Of a stretch of 61,005 nt of DNA, positions 1 through 9,276 are shown in pieces. Position 1 is the stretch's first letter. Every line of letters starts with the position of its first letter. Under the pieces are notes generated by a model that was not told the origin of the DNA, did not search any database, and was given only the letters and a program-made list of their open reading frames with translations. This DNA comes from Clostridia bacterium (GTDB taxonomy: Bacteria > Bacillota > Clostridia > Oscillospirales > CAG-272), in assembly GCA_017441005.1 (NCBI GenBank), contig JAFSAM010000070.1, positions 1 to 61,005 of the forward strand, written 5' to 3'. A program made the position numbers and the translations under genes.

Positions 1-65
1 AATTGTACCCTTTATTTGTACAGCGGCGATCCACCTTCTCGCTACGGCGGAGGGCAGGCTCGGCT
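1..65 (-). repeat. Diverged copy A of a dispersed intergenic repeat
   Basis: Read on the minus strand, this stretch has AGCCGAGCC (57-65), 14 bases, then GCGAGAAGGTGG (31-42), followed by a CTGTACAAATAA-like tail. The same 9-mer and 12-mer with the same 14-base spacing occur on the plus strand at 60784-60818. The bases between and after them are diverged but alignable. No coding function is visible. 1-324 as a whole is non-coding: this repeat, a T-rich region with a hairpin at 230-253, and the dgt ribosome binding site. Confidence 0.6.
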
Positions 66-229
66 CATACAGGAACCCCCAAAAACTTACTCCGTGCATA
101 GCCCGGTAGTGTTATGGCATAGCCCTCAACCGAAATACCGTCCTATACAGGTGGATATATATTTTAGCTCTTTTTTGAGACTGTTTTTCCTACAAAACGC
201 TCTGTTTTTTGTGTTTTTTCTCGCATTAT

Positions 230-253
230 CCTCTTTATTTCTCAAAAAAGAGG
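230..253 (+). terminator. Intrinsic terminator-like hairpin upstream of dgt
   Basis: CCTCTTT (230-236) pairs with AAAGAGG (247-253) and is followed by ATTTTTTCATTTTTTT. It would end a plus-strand transcript entering from the left, or attenuate transcription into dgt. The dgt promoter is probably in the AT-rich stretch after it, but I see no clear -35/-10 pair. Confidence 0.5.
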
Positions 254-324
254 ATTTTTTCATTTTTTTGCGTATATTATATATACAAATAACTTTTGAT
301 TCTTGTGACGAGGTGGATCGCTTT

Positions 325-1326
325 ATGGAAAACATCCGTGAATATATGTATGCCAGAGAAAAGGTTACTTTGTCGGAGTTTGCCTTTTTGACCGAAAAAA
401 CGCGGGGCAGAGATATCCCCATCCCGCCATGTCCGATCCGCACCGAGTTCGGAAGAGACAGAGACAGGATCACCCACAGCAAGGCTTTCCGCCGTCTTAT
501 GCACAAGACGCAGGTATTCTTAGGCCCCGAGGACGACCACTACAGAACAAGAATGTCGCATACCCTTGAGGTAACGCAGATCGCACGCACCATCGCACGT
601 GCGCTCCGTTTGAACGAAGACCTCACCGAGGCGATCGCTCTCGGTCACGACCTCGGCCATACACCCTTCGGCCATGCGGGCGAAAGGGTGCTTCAAAAAT
701 GTTATTCACCCGATTTTACACACTATAAGCAGAGTCTCCGCGTTGTCGAAAAGCTCGAAAACGACGGAGAAGGGCTCAACCTCACCTGGGAGGTACGCGA
801 CGGCATAGTTAACCACACCGGCGACCACATTGCCGCAACTCTTGAGGGCGTGATCGTTAAATATGCCGACAGGATCGCCTACATCAACCACGATATCGAC
901 GATGCCGAAAGAGCAAAGATTCTTCATCCCGAGGATATCCCCTCCGAGCTTCGCGAGGTGCTGGGAAACAACAGCAGCGCAAGAATTGCCTGCATGGTTG
1001 CCGCAGTTGTTAAGGCAAGTGACGGCAAACCGGTAATATCGATGGAGCCTACAGTCCAGGAAGCAACCAACAAGCTTCGAGACTTCCTATTTAAGGCAGT
1101 CTACACCAACCCCAGAGCAAAGGGCGAGGAGATCAAGGTCGAGGCTATGCTCGGAAGAATGTACGAATATTTTGTCAGCCACCCCGAGGAAATGGGAGAT
1201 GAGCTGCAAAAGCAGGTCAACGAGGAGGGCGTCGAGAGGGTAGTCTGCGACTACATCGCAGGAATGACCGACAGATACGCACTCAACAAATACAAAGACA
1301 TTTTCTTACCGAAAATGTGGAAATAA
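325..1326 (+). CDS. dgt: dGTPase-like HD-domain triphosphohydrolase
   Basis: This 333-residue protein belongs to the deoxyguanosinetriphosphate triphosphohydrolase family, which cleaves dNTPs to deoxynucleoside and tripolyphosphate and so controls dNTP pools. Visible motifs are RTEFGRDRDR near residue 39, the metal-binding His at about 79, and the HD pair in GHDLGHTPFGHAGE (107-120). The reading frame is open back to position 16, but the start is set at the ATG at 325. It has AGGTGG eight bases upstream, and the preceding residues are low-complexity and unlike the family. It is the first gene before dnaG and sigA, an arrangement known in Clostridia that ties nucleotide supply to replication start. 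It may hydrolyse other dNTPs; the exact substrate is not readable. Confidence 0.9.
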   Translation: MENIREYMYAREKVTLSEFAFLTEKTRGRDIPIPPCPIRTEFGRDRDRITHSKAFRRLMHKTQVFLGPEDDHYRTRMSHTLEVTQIARTIARALRLNEDLTEAIALGHDLGHTPFGHAGERVLQKCYSPDFTHYKQSLRVVEKLENDGEGLNLTWEVRDGIVNHTGDHIAATLEGVIVKYADRIAYINHDIDDAERAKILHPEDIPSELREVLGNNSSARIACMVAAVVKASDGKPVISMEPTVQEATNKLRDFLFKAVYTNPRAKGEEIKVEAMLGRMYEYFVSHPEEMGDELQKQVNEEGVERVVCDYIAGMTDRYALNKYKDIFLPKMWK

Positions 1327-1433
1327 GCTGTTATTCGATAATTAATTTGTATAACGGGGAGCTTTTTACCCATTTTATCGCTATACTGCTTGTACAAAAA
1401 ATATACAGGCAAGAAAGGAGGGGATATGCCCTT

Positions 1434-3179
1434 ATGAGAATACCGCCTGCAGTGATCGAAGAGATCAAATTCAGAAACGATATCGAATCGGTCGTTTCTT
1501 CATACGTCAACCTTAAGCCGGCAGGCTCCAACCTTATCGGACTTTGCCCCTTTCACAGCGAAAAAACTCCCTCTTTTACCGTTTTTAAAAACACGCAGAC
1601 CTGCTACTGCTTCGGATGCGGCTCGGGCGGCGACGTCGTCACATTTATAATGAAAATGGAAAACCTCGACTACGTCGGCGCACTTGAATTTCTGGCAAAG
1701 CGTGTAGGTCTCACCATCCCGCGCGATCAGGCGGACGAGAATAACCGCATAAGGTCGGCACGAATACTCGAAATGAACAAGTGTGCGGCAAAATTTTTCC
1801 ACGCAGCCCTTCTTTCGCCCGACGGCAAGGAGGCACTTGCATACCTGCAAAAGCGTAAATTTTCTCCCGCACTCATCAAGCACTTCGGGCTCGGCTACTC
1901 GCCAAACAGCTTTAATGCGCTTATGAGCCACCTGAAAGCCAACGGCTTCACCGAAAAAGAAATGGTAAGCGGCTTTCTTTGCGGCATAAGCAAAAAAACG
2001 GGTAAGCCGTTCGACCTCTTCAGAAACAGGGTCATGATACCCATTATCGATCCTAAAGGCGACGTCATCGCCTTCGGCGGACGAGTCCTCGACGACTCTC
2101 TCCCCAAATACCTCAACTCGAGCGACACCCCCGTATTTAAAAAATCAAAAAATCTGTTTGCCCTGAACTACGCAAGAAAGAATTGCGCCGACAGGATCAT
2201 CCTCTGCGAAGGATATATGGACGTTATCGCCCTCCACGGCGCGGGCTTTTCAAACGCGGTCGCCACCCTCGGAACGGCAATCACTCCCGAGCAGGCGCGC
2301 ATTATGGAGCGTTACACAAAAAGCGTCGTCATCGCCTACGACAGCGACGAGGCGGGACAGCGGGCAGCGGACAAGGCGTTTAAACTGCTCGGAGAAGTCG
2401 GTCTCGACGTAAAGATCTTGAAAATGACGGGAGCTAAAGACCCCGACGAATATATAAAAACCTACGGTCCCGAGCGCTTCAGACGTCTTCTTGACGACAG
2501 TAAAACACATTTCGACTTCAAGCTCGATGCCATACTCGCAAAATACGACGTATCGGTCATTCCCGAAAAACTCAAAGCGATAAACGAGATCACCGACATA
2601 ATATCACACATAAATTCAGCCGTCGAAAGAGACGTCTACATCGGAAGAATATCCCAGATGCTCGAAGTCTCCCGCGACAGCCTGACCTACGACATAAACA
2701 AAAAGATCAAAAAACAAAACAAGGAACAGCAAAAGAACGAGAGCCGAAAGATCATGCTTCAATCTGCGGGCTATGGCGACAGGATCAATCCCGACTATGC
2801 AAAAAACGTCAGAGCCTCGTCCGCCGAGGAATCGATCCTCAGTATAATACTCACTTATCCCGAGCTGCTCCAAAAAATAAAAAAAGGCGATTATAAGCTT
2901 TTGCCGGAAGACTTTTTCACCTCCTTCGGCAAAAGGGTGTTTGAAAAGGCCCTTGAGCTTACCACAGACGGCACGTACTTTGATTACGGCATTTTGGGAA
3001 GCGAGTTCACCGCCGACGAGATGGGCAGGATAACAGCCATCGTGCTTAAAAGAAACAACCTATCACAAAACGGCGAAAAAGAGCTTACAGACTGCATAGC
3101 CGTCCTCAAAAACGAGAAAAATAAGCAATCGGCTACTCTTGAGGACATAATAAACGCAAAAAGAAACGAAAAAAAATAA
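1434..3179 (+). CDS. dnaG: DNA primase
   Basis: DnaG synthesises the RNA primers for DNA replication and works with the DnaB helicase (also in this window at 24911). The 581-residue protein has the CHC2 zinc ribbon (C38, H41, C59, C62), the RNA-polymerase core with TOPRIM motifs EGYMD (259-263) and DSDEAG (303-308), and a C-terminal helicase-binding region. The start at 1434 gives the canonical N-terminus MRIPP and has AAGGAGGGG about 11 bases upstream. The 39 codons open before it would start in the end of dgt and have no family match. It lies about 107 bases after dgt and 24 bases before sigA, so it is probably co-transcribed with both. Confidence 0.97.
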   Translation: MRIPPAVIEEIKFRNDIESVVSSYVNLKPAGSNLIGLCPFHSEKTPSFTVFKNTQTCYCFGCGSGGDVVTFIMKMENLDYVGALEFLAKRVGLTIPRDQADENNRIRSARILEMNKCAAKFFHAALLSPDGKEALAYLQKRKFSPALIKHFGLGYSPNSFNALMSHLKANGFTEKEMVSGFLCGISKKTGKPFDLFRNRVMIPIIDPKGDVIAFGGRVLDDSLPKYLNSSDTPVFKKSKNLFALNYARKNCADRIILCEGYMDVIALHGAGFSNAVATLGTAITPEQARIMERYTKSVVIAYDSDEAGQRAADKAFKLLGEVGLDVKILKMTGAKDPDEYIKTYGPERFRRLLDDSKTHFDFKLDAILAKYDVSVIPEKLKAINEITDIISHINSAVERDVYIGRISQMLEVSRDSLTYDINKKIKKQNKEQQKNESRKIMLQSAGYGDRINPDYAKNVRASSAEESILSIILTYPELLQKIKKGDYKLLPEDFFTSFGKRVFEKALELTTDGTYFDYGILGSEFTADEMGRITAIVLKRNNLSQNGEKELTDCIAVLKNEKNKQSATLEDIINAKRNEKK

Positions 3180-3203
3180 AAATTCACATATAGGAGAAAA
3201 ATC

Positions 3204-4496
3204 ATGGTTGAAGAAAAGAAAAAAGAAACCAAGAAAAAGGCGAAAAGAGCCGAGGCAGAAGAAATGACCGCCGAAGAGCTCGAAAAAGCCGCCGACGCCC
3301 TCTTGGAAGAAAAGCCGAAAGCTAAAAAAACTTCCAAAAAGAAGACAGCTCCCCCCGAGGAAACAGACCAGACCGAGGATAATACCTCCGACAACGGCGA
3401 AAAGGGCGAAAAAAAGTTCAACCTCAAAGAGATCGTCGATAAAGCAAAGGTTAAGGGCTCTATCTCAAATGCAGAGATCATGGAAGAGCTCGAAGACGTC
3501 GACTATGACCTCGAGCAGATCGAAAAGCTCTACGAGGCTCTCGAGGCTGCAGGCGTCGAGGTGACAGGTTATCTCGACAATCCCGAGTTCGGCGAAGAGA
3601 TCCAGACCGAGGTCGAGCAGTACGAGAGCGCCGAGGACATGGAAAAGATGCTTTCCCAGGAAGGCCTCGCCATCGACGACCCTGTCAGAATGTATCTTAA
3701 AGAGATCGGTAAGGTGCCCCTTCTCGATGCAAACCGCGAGCTTGAGCTCGCAGAGCTTATGGCAAACGGCAACGAGGCTGCAAAAAAGGAGCTTGTCGAA
3801 TCAAACCTCCGTCTTGTTGTAAGTATTGCAAAGCGTTACGTAGGCAAGGGTATGTTCTTCCTTGACCTCATTCAGGAGGGTAACCTCGGCCTTATGAAGG
3901 CTGTCGACAAGTTCGACTACCGCAAGGGCTACAAATTCTCTACTTATGCTACCTGGTGGATCAGACAGGCCATCACCCGTGCCATCGCAGACCAGGCAAG
4001 AACCATCAGAATCCCCGTTCACATGGTCGAAACAATACACAAGGTAAGCAGAATATCCCGCCAGCTCCTTCAGGAAAACGGCCACGAGGCAACTCCCGAG
4101 GAGATCGCAGCGGTCATGGGCATGAGCGCCGAAAAGGTAAGAGAGATCATGAAAATAGCGCAAGACCCCGTTTCTCTCGAAACACCCATCGGTGAAGAAG
4201 AGGACAGCCACCTCGGAGACTTCATCCCCGACGACGCATCCCCCGCTCCCGCAGACGCCGCATCATATACGCTTCTCCGCGAGCAGCTTAACGAGGTGCT
4301 TAAAACTCTTACTCCCCGTGAGGAAAGCGTACTCAAACTCCGTTTCGGTCTCGAGGACGGCAGAACCCGCACCCTCGAAGAGGTCGGCAAGGAATTCAAC
4401 ATCACACGTGAAAGGATCCGTCAGATCGAGGCTAAGGCTCTGCGTAAGCTCCGCCACCCCAGCCGCTCGAAGAGACTCCGCGACTACCTTGAATAA
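3204..4496 (+). CDS. sigA: Primary RNA polymerase sigma factor (sigma-70/SigA)
   Basis: This housekeeping sigma factor directs RNA polymerase to TTGACA/TATAAT promoters, many of which are seen in this window. The first roughly 70 residues are rich in Lys, Glu and Ala and low in complexity. A region 1.1-like segment follows (about 71-120), then region 1.2 starting [12 protein letters not shown] at 158, region 2 with the [10 protein letters not shown] and [10 protein letters not shown] signatures, region 3, and region 4 with the [16 protein letters not shown] helix-turn-helix at the C-terminus. TAGGAGAAAA precedes the ATG. It is the last gene of the dgt-dnaG-sigA operon, the classical macromolecular synthesis arrangement without rpsU. 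The basic N-terminus is longer than needed for a standard region 1.1. Confidence 0.97.
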   Translation: MVEEKKKETKKKAKRAEAEEMTAEELEKAADALLEEKPKAKKTSKKKTAPPEETDQTEDNTSDNGEKGEKKFNLKEIVDKAKVKGSISNAEIMEELEDVDYDLEQIEKLYEALEAAGVEVTGYLDNPEFGEEIQTEVEQYESAEDMEKMLSQEGLAIDDPVRMYLKEIGKVPLLDANRELELAELMANGNEAAKKELVESNLRLVVSIAKRYVGKGMFFLDLIQEGNLGLMKAVDKFDYRKGYKFSTYATWWIRQAITRAIADQARTIRIPVHMVETIHKVSRISRQLLQENGHEATPEEIAAVMGMSAEKVREIMKIAQDPVSLETPIGEEEDSHLGDFIPDDASPAPADAASYTLLREQLNEVLKTLTPREESVLKLRFGLEDGRTRTLEEVGKEFNITRERIRQIEAKALRKLRHPSRSKRLRDYLE

Positions 4497-4500
4497 GATA

Positions 4501-4532
4501 TTTTTGGCGGTTTTTGGAAAATCCGTCAAAAA
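4501..4532 (+). terminator. Possible terminator hairpin after sigA
   Basis: TTTTTGGCGG (4501-4510) can pair with CCGTCAAAAA (4523-4532), with one G-T wobble. The 3' side is not followed by a strong T run, so on the plus strand this is a weak candidate. Confidence 0.35.
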
Positions 4533-4599
4533 TATAACATAATTTAAAGTGTATTAATATCTCTTTTACAAATTTCATGCGCGACAATCGAAAATAAAC

Positions 4600-4628
4600 T
4601 TGACATATTTTAGCTCGTATGCTAAAAT
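4600..4628 (+). promoter_or_regulatory. Promoter of the solute-binding lipoprotein gene
   Basis: TTGACA (4600-4605), 17-base spacer, TAAAAT (4623-4628). It lies about 85 bases before the start codon at 4715, leaving a long AT-rich leader. Confidence 0.85.
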
Positions 4629-4714
4629 GTATGTTGTATGTTTAAAATCTTTTTGGATATTTGAATCATATACCCACAATATTAATTTTTCGCAATTTTT
4701 AGGAGGAAATAACA

Positions 4715-6562
4715 ATGAAAAGATCATTGTTGTCATTGCTGTTGGCTCTCGTTATGTGCTTGTCGATCTTCTGCGTAAGCTGCTCGTCAGATAAAGAGGA
4801 AGACAAGACCGTAAAAGAAGAAGATGCCGAAATCACCCCCATGACCATTACACTCTATGCTCCCACAAACGGCACCACCACTCAGGAGCAGGTTGATCTG
4901 GTTCAGGAAAAATTCAATGAAATCACCGAGTCGAAGTACAATACCCACGTTATCCTCAAGCTCATCCCCGATGATCAGTATGAGGCTACGATCGAACAGA
5001 CTCTCGACAGAATCCATACAAGAATAGCCGAAGAGGAATCCCGCGAAGAATCCCGCGCATTGGCTGAAAAGGAAGCCCGCGAAAGAGGCGAGACCCTCGC
5101 TCCCGAAACCGAGGAAGAAACAGAGCCCGAAGAGAAAGACGATTCTCCCGAGATCTCTTACCCCAAGGAAAGAGAAGATCAGCTCGATATTTTCCTTGTA
5201 AGATCCTTTGAAGACTACTACAAGCTCGCTACATCCGAGCACGCAGACCTGTCTCCTCTCGATCAGGAAATTTCAGGAAGCGCAAAGCTCCTCTCCTCTT
5301 ATATGTATCCTTACCTCATTCGTGCGGCTAAGGTACAGGGTTACACCTACGGTATCTTCAACAACACCGTTTTCGGTGACTATCAGTACCTCTTGCTCAA
5401 CAAAGAATTGGTTGACAAATACGAGTACGACCCCGAATTGATGAAGGACGTTGCTTCCATCTCTCTCTTCCTCAGAGAGGTTAAGCAGAACGAGCCCGAC
5501 GTTATTCCTTTCCTCGGAAACCTCGAAGCTCCCGTTGTATACTGGAACGATCAGCCCTCCGTTATCGGCGCTTTCGTAGGCAATGCATTCTCTTCCTCCG
5601 GCAGAGTTGACGCAACGACCTACCGTCCCGATGCTCTTTATCCCGGCAGCTTGTTCAACTCCTCCGCCTTCAGAGCATGGATGCTTGAATACAACAAGCT
5701 TTATCAGGCTGACATCTTCGTTGAAAAGACCGAAGAAAACGCAAACTCCAAGTTTGCCGCTACAGTCATCGAAGGCGACGTAACACTTTCTCCCACATAC
5801 GCAGACGTTTACGGCAACTACAAGGTTGACGAATACGGCTTCAAGTATATTACAGATCCCGAAACAGGCGTTGACTACTACGTAAGCGTTTATAAGAGAC
5901 CCGTTGCAGACAACAACAACGTATTCGGTGCCGGCTACGTTGTAAGCGCATACACAGAAGACGTTACACGTTGTATGGAGATCATCACTTGTCTTAACAC
6001 AGACGCAAGTCTCGCAAACCTCTTCATGTACGGAGTACAGGGTACTCACTACTCCATCAACGAGACTGACGGTCTTGTTCACAAGATGACCGACACATAC
6101 TCTATGGACATCAACACAATGGGTAATATGTACTTGCTCACTCCCTCCGACGACATGAACGAGTACTGGCAGTTCATGAGTAAGAACAACTGGGAAAACG
6201 CAAAGAACACTAACCGTGAAGCGGTTATGAGCCCCTTCCTCAGCTTCTACTTCAATCCCGAAAGACCCGCTGAAGAGGATCTGAGCGAAACTCAGGTCTA
6301 TACCGAAATGACCTTCGACGAGATCTACGCTGAAGCAGTTAAACTCTCAGCTCCCCTTCTCGAGGACATCTTCACCTACAGAGATGACCCGACAGTTCCC
6401 GATATGACCATGGAACGTAAGCTCCTTGCTTACAGAACTTTGGTCAGCGAAGACCCAATCTTCGACCACCTCACAGACTACAACAAGGGTGTTTACTATA
6501 TGCTTTCTCCCTACAACGACTGGTATCAGGAGCATTACGGCGTAACACTCGGTCTCGGTTAA
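4715..6562 (+). CDS. Extracellular solute-binding lipoprotein (ABC transporter type)
   Basis: This 615-residue protein starts with a lipoprotein-type signal peptide: basic MKR, a leucine-rich core, then CVSC with the probable acylated Cys at 23, so it should sit on the outer face of the membrane. The overall pattern (ITLYAPTNG near 46, a bipartite fold, aromatic-rich C-terminal half) resembles large extracellular sugar-binding proteins of ABC importers. Residues about 103-152 form a highly charged Glu/Arg-rich stretch inserted into the first lobe. AGGAGG is nine bases before the ATG. The gene is monocistronic: its own promoter lies upstream and a strong terminator downstream, with no permease or ATPase genes beside it. 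The ligand cannot be told from sequence. Confidence 0.8.
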   Translation: MKRSLLSLLLALVMCLSIFCVSCSSDKEEDKTVKEEDAEITPMTITLYAPTNGTTTQEQVDLVQEKFNEITESKYNTHVILKLIPDDQYEATIEQTLDRIHTRIAEEESREESRALAEKEARERGETLAPETEEETEPEEKDDSPEISYPKEREDQLDIFLVRSFEDYYKLATSEHADLSPLDQEISGSAKLLSSYMYPYLIRAAKVQGYTYGIFNNTVFGDYQYLLLNKELVDKYEYDPELMKDVASISLFLREVKQNEPDVIPFLGNLEAPVVYWNDQPSVIGAFVGNAFSSSGRVDATTYRPDALYPGSLFNSSAFRAWMLEYNKLYQADIFVEKTEENANSKFAATVIEGDVTLSPTYADVYGNYKVDEYGFKYITDPETGVDYYVSVYKRPVADNNNVFGAGYVVSAYTEDVTRCMEIITCLNTDASLANLFMYGVQGTHYSINETDGLVHKMTDTYSMDINTMGNMYLLTPSDDMNEYWQFMSKNNWENAKNTNREAVMSPFLSFYFNPERPAEEDLSETQVYTEMTFDEIYAEAVKLSAPLLEDIFTYRDDPTVPDMTMERKLLAYRTLVSEDPIFDHLTDYNKGVYYMLSPYNDWYQEHYGVTLGLG

Positions 6563-6574
6563 TCAGTAAAACAA

Positions 6575-6603
6575 AAATACCACTTCATCGCGAAGTGGTA
6601 TTT
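6575..6603 (+). terminator. Intrinsic terminator after the lipoprotein gene
   Basis: A 12-bp stem (6575-6586 with 6592-6603; core TACCACTTC/GAAGTGGTA), five-base loop, followed by CTTTTTATA. Confidence 0.9.
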
Positions 6604-6734
6604 CTTTTTATAAAATATTAAGCGATTTCTTGTGGGTGGAGAAGAACAAGTTTCTTTGGCTTTGGAGACGACCTCGTCCGTTCACATCTTATAGACAGCT
6701 TAATTTCCCACCACTCACCACAAACAAAAAACAA

Positions 6735-6757
6735 AGCCCGACGGAAACCGTCGGGCT
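6735..6757 (-). terminator. Intrinsic terminator of rplS
   Basis: AGCCCGACGG (6735-6744) and CCGTCGGGCT (6748-6757) form a 10-bp stem with a three-base loop. On the minus strand it is followed by TTGTTTTTTGTTTG. T residues follow on the plus strand too, so it may act in both directions. Confidence 0.9.
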
Positions 6758-6771
6758 GTTTTTTGCTTTGC

Positions 6772-7116
6772 TTAGTCAATAAGCTCCTTAACCTTGGAAT
6801 CTTTACCAACCTTGTCGCGGAGATAATAAAGCTTAGCACGTCTTACTTTACCTGTTCTGATTACTTCAACCTTCTCTACGTTAGGTGAGTGAACGGGGAA
6901 AGTCTTTTCAACAGCTACACCGTAAGAAATGCGGCGTACTGTGAACGTTTCGGAAATACCGCCGCCGTGACGTGCGATGATAGTTCCTTCAAAAATCTGA
7001 ATTCTTTCTCTTGTACCCTCTTTGATCTTGTTGTGAACCTTTACAGTGTCACCGATGTTAAGTACAGGTACATTTTCTTTGAGCTGCTCGTTTGTTAAAG
7101 CCTTTACCAAATCCAT
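6772..7116 (-). CDS. rplS: 50S ribosomal protein L19
   Basis: This 114-residue protein has the full L19 pattern: the [13 protein letters not shown] segment, [10 protein letters not shown], the [13 protein letters not shown] motif and the [13 protein letters not shown]-terminus. L19 sits at the 30S-50S interface. GGAGGA is six bases upstream of the ATG. A promoter at 7209-7236 and a terminator at 6735-6757 make it a single-gene unit. In many Firmicutes rplS precedes lepB, rbgA and rnhB on the same strand; here it points away from them. Confidence 0.97.
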   Translation of the reverse strand: MDLVKALTNEQLKENVPVLNIGDTVKVHNKIKEGTRERIQIFEGTIIARHGGGISETFTVRRISYGVAVEKTFPVHSPNVEKVEVIRTGKVRRAKLYYLRDKVGKDSKVKELID

Positions 7117-7208
7117 AATGGCTCCTCCTTAAAATATACGAACGTTCATGCACAGCTAATACAGAGGACCGTCCAAAAATAACGCTCTCCACACAGAGAG
7201 TCTATGGT

Positions 7209-7236
7209 ATTATACCATATTTTCAAAAAAATTCAA
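7209..7236 (-). promoter_or_regulatory. Promoter and leader of rplS
   Basis: On the minus strand: TTGAAT (7231-7236), 16-base spacer, TATAAT (7209-7214). The roughly 85-base leader begins with a hairpin (CTCTC at 7185-7189 with GAGAG at 7196-7200). This may be an autoregulatory ribosomal-protein leader, but I cannot match it to a known L19 leader. Confidence 0.75.
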
Positions 7237-7308
7237 GCAAACACGCCACTTTTTACATTTTGTTAACATTTTGTCCCAATTGGCGTTTTTTTATTCGCCA
7301 AAAAACTC

Positions 7309-7337
7309 TTGTATAATTATTAATAATATGCTATAAT
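7309..7337 (+). promoter_or_regulatory. Promoter of the lepB operon
   Basis: TTGTAT (7309-7314), 17-base spacer, TATAAT (7332-7337), about 70 bases before the lepB ATG. Confidence 0.75.
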
Positions 7338-7405
7338 GATTAGGATTAGACGATTATCGCCATTTTTTGGCTTTTATGTTTACGCTTGTTTTCAGGAGGG
7401 TAATT

Positions 7406-9253
7406 ATGAGCAACGATAACTTGAACCAAAAACCCGACAATAACATATCAAAAGACGAAGAACTTACGTCTATTCTAAAAAAACTGTCTCTCCTTTTAGA
7501 CAAATCCGTTTCGCTTGATGAAGCCGTTGAGCTTGCAAAAAAACAAGCCGACACCGAAAAAAGCGAAATCTCTGAAGAAGCTCCGGCAGTTGAGGAAGCT
7601 CCGGCAGTTGAGGAAACTCCCGCAGTTGAGGAAACTCCCGCAGTTGAGGAAACTCCCGCAGTTGAGGATGCTCCCGCAGTTGAGGAAGTTCCGGCAGTTG
7701 AAGAAGCTCCCGCAGTTGAGGAAACTCCCGCAGTTGAGGAAACTCCTGTAGTTGAGGAAACTCCTGCAGTTGAAGAAGCTCCCGTAGTTGAGGAAGCTCC
7801 CGCAGTTGAGGAAACTCCTGTAGTTGAGGAAATTCCCGCAATTGAGGAAATTCCGGCAGTTGAGGAAACTCCTGTAGTTGAGGAAACTCCTGCAGTTGAA
7901 GAAGCTCCCGCGGTTGAGGAAGCTCCCGCAGTTGAGGAAATTCCGGCGGCTTTGAATTTCTTGAAGAATTTGCGTTCTTCACGATTTACGCAAAACCCTA
8001 TAAATTACACAACTACCAACATTGACATTGACTCCATCGACGCGTCTGTCGAACAAGAGCAGGAAGCACCTTCAAAAGCTGAAGCAGAGACGGTTTCGGA
8101 AGAAAAAACGTCTGTAACGGTTGGTTCCGAGGCTGAACAAGCTCCGGTGCTCAAGAACTTTACGGTAGTCGAAGATACTCCCGTAGTTGAGGATGCTCCC
8201 TCTACCGAGGAAATCCCCGTAGTTGAGGAAGTCCCCGCGGTTGAGGAAGTCCCCGCGGTTGAGGAAGTCCCCGTGCTTGAGGAAGTCCCCGCGGTTGAGG
8301 AAATGCCGAACATCGAAAGAGCACCGCTAATACCTACCGAAAAGATCATCGAGGATGTCTCCGAGGAAAATACCGCAGATGATGTCGAAGCCCCCGAGTT
8401 TGCATCGTCAAAAATATTCGACGAATTGCTCGCTTGCTTTGACGACCGCAATCTTCCGGACAATTTACGCCTTGCAACACAAAACGTGAACAGTGCAGAA
8501 AAAGATAGCGCTTCCGAAGAAAAAGTTATCGAAGCTGATGAAGAGTCGGAACAGTCGGAAGAAATCTTTGTTCCGCTCGACCATACGATATCTTCACCCG
8601 AGGATGAGCTTTTCTCTCAGATATTTTCCGAAGAAAAAGAAGAAAAGAAAAACAAAGAACGCGACAAAAAGAAGTGGCAAGGCAATAACGACAGGCACTG
8701 GCAGGGCAATAACGGCAAGGTTCCTTCTTTGCTCACTACCATTTACGATTGGTTGGAAGTCCTTGTGGTCTCGTCGGTATTTGCGATCCTTTTGTTCACC
8801 TTTGTTGTCCGTCTCGCAGTAGTTGACGGCGACTCGATGAACAACACGCTCCACGACAAAGAAATGCTCGTCATCTCCAACTTTATGTACGAGCCGGAAT
8901 ACAGCGATATAATAGTATTTTCATCCCCGAACTATGACATCCCCCTCGTAAAACGCGTTATCGCTACCGAGGGTCAGACCGTCGACATAGACTTCGAAAA
9001 CTGGAAGGTCATAGTTGACGGAAAGGTCCTTGATGAGGATTACATCAACTACATTCCGTATCAAGCAATGCATACGGGTGACGTTTCATTCCCGCTTACC
9101 GTTCCCGATGGCTACGTATTCGTTATGGGCGACAACAGAAACAACTCCTCCGACTCACGAAACGCGCGTGTCGGTTTTGTAGACGAAAGATACATCCTGG
9201 GAAAAGTAAGGCTTCGTCTTACCCCATTCAGTAAATTCGGCACAGTAGACTGA
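7406..9253 (+). CDS. lepB: Signal peptidase I with a long acidic repeat extension
   Basis: Type I signal peptidases cut signal peptides off exported proteins at the outer membrane face. The enzyme occupies only the last roughly 180 of 615 residues: one TM helix (about 450-470), the catalytic Ser477 in DGDSMNNTL, the general-base Lys516 in VKRVIA, and the [11 protein letters not shown] box. The N-terminal roughly 440 residues should be cytoplasmic. They contain about 20 six-residue units of the type PAVEE[A/T] (59-178), a linker, about seven more, and an acidic stretch ending in a short Lys-rich run and a WQGNN-NRHWQGNN duplication. AGGAGGG lies before the ATG at 7406; the frame upstream is open but unsupported. 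First gene of the operon with rbgA and rnhB. Typical bacterial type I enzymes are about 170-320 residues. Confidence 0.93.
   Translation: MSNDNLNQKPDNNISKDEELTSILKKLSLLLDKSVSLDEAVELAKKQADTEKSEISEEAPAVEEAPAVEETPAVEETPAVEETPAVEDAPAVEEVPAVEEAPAVEETPAVEETPVVEETPAVEEAPVVEEAPAVEETPVVEEIPAIEEIPAVEETPVVEETPAVEEAPAVEEAPAVEEIPAALNFLKNLRSSRFTQNPINYTTTNIDIDSIDASVEQEQEAPSKAEAETVSEEKTSVTVGSEAEQAPVLKNFTVVEDTPVVEDAPSTEEIPVVEEVPAVEEVPAVEEVPVLEEVPAVEEMPNIERAPLIPTEKIIEDVSEENTADDVEAPEFASSKIFDELLACFDDRNLPDNLRLATQNVNSAEKDSASEEKVIEADEESEQSEEIFVPLDHTISSPEDELFSQIFSEEKEEKKNKERDKKKWQGNNDRHWQGNNGKVPSLLTTIYDWLEVLVVSSVFAILLFTFVVRLAVVDGDSMNNTLHDKEMLVISNFMYEPEYSDIIVFSSPNYDIPLVKRVIATEGQTVDIDFENWKVIVDGKVLDEDYINYIPYQAMHTGDVSFPLTVPDGYVFVMGDNRNNSSDSRNARVGFVDERYILGKVRLRLTPFSKFGTVD
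7580..7939 (+). repeat. 18-bp tandem repeat block 1 inside lepB
   Basis: Twenty consecutive 18-bp units, each encoding [A/T/V/I]-P-[A/V]-[V/I]-E-[E/D]. The GTTGAGGAA half is the most conserved. The unit is a multiple of three, so copy-number change by slippage or recombination would keep the frame. Confidence 0.95.
8177..8302 (+). repeat. 18-bp tandem repeat block 2 inside lepB
   Basis: Seven units of the same six-residue repeat ([42 protein letters not shown]), separated from block 1 by about 80 non-repeat codons. Confidence 0.9.
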
Positions 9254-9276
9254 TACAACACAGAAAGGACAAAAAA

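Noticed and set aside
16..324. N-terminal extension of dgt back to position 16
   Set aside because: The residues are low-complexity and cover a repeat and a terminator hairpin. The ATG at 325 has a good Shine-Dalgarno and gives the family N-terminus.
7470..7982. Repetitive frames in other phases through the lepB repeat block
   Set aside because: The 18-bp unit keeps several frames open automatically (LPQLREF-type repeats). The lepB frame alone leads into a conserved domain.
7580..8302. Tandem repeats considered as a CRISPR array
   Set aside because: The units are directly adjacent, have no spacers and are translated in frame within lepB.
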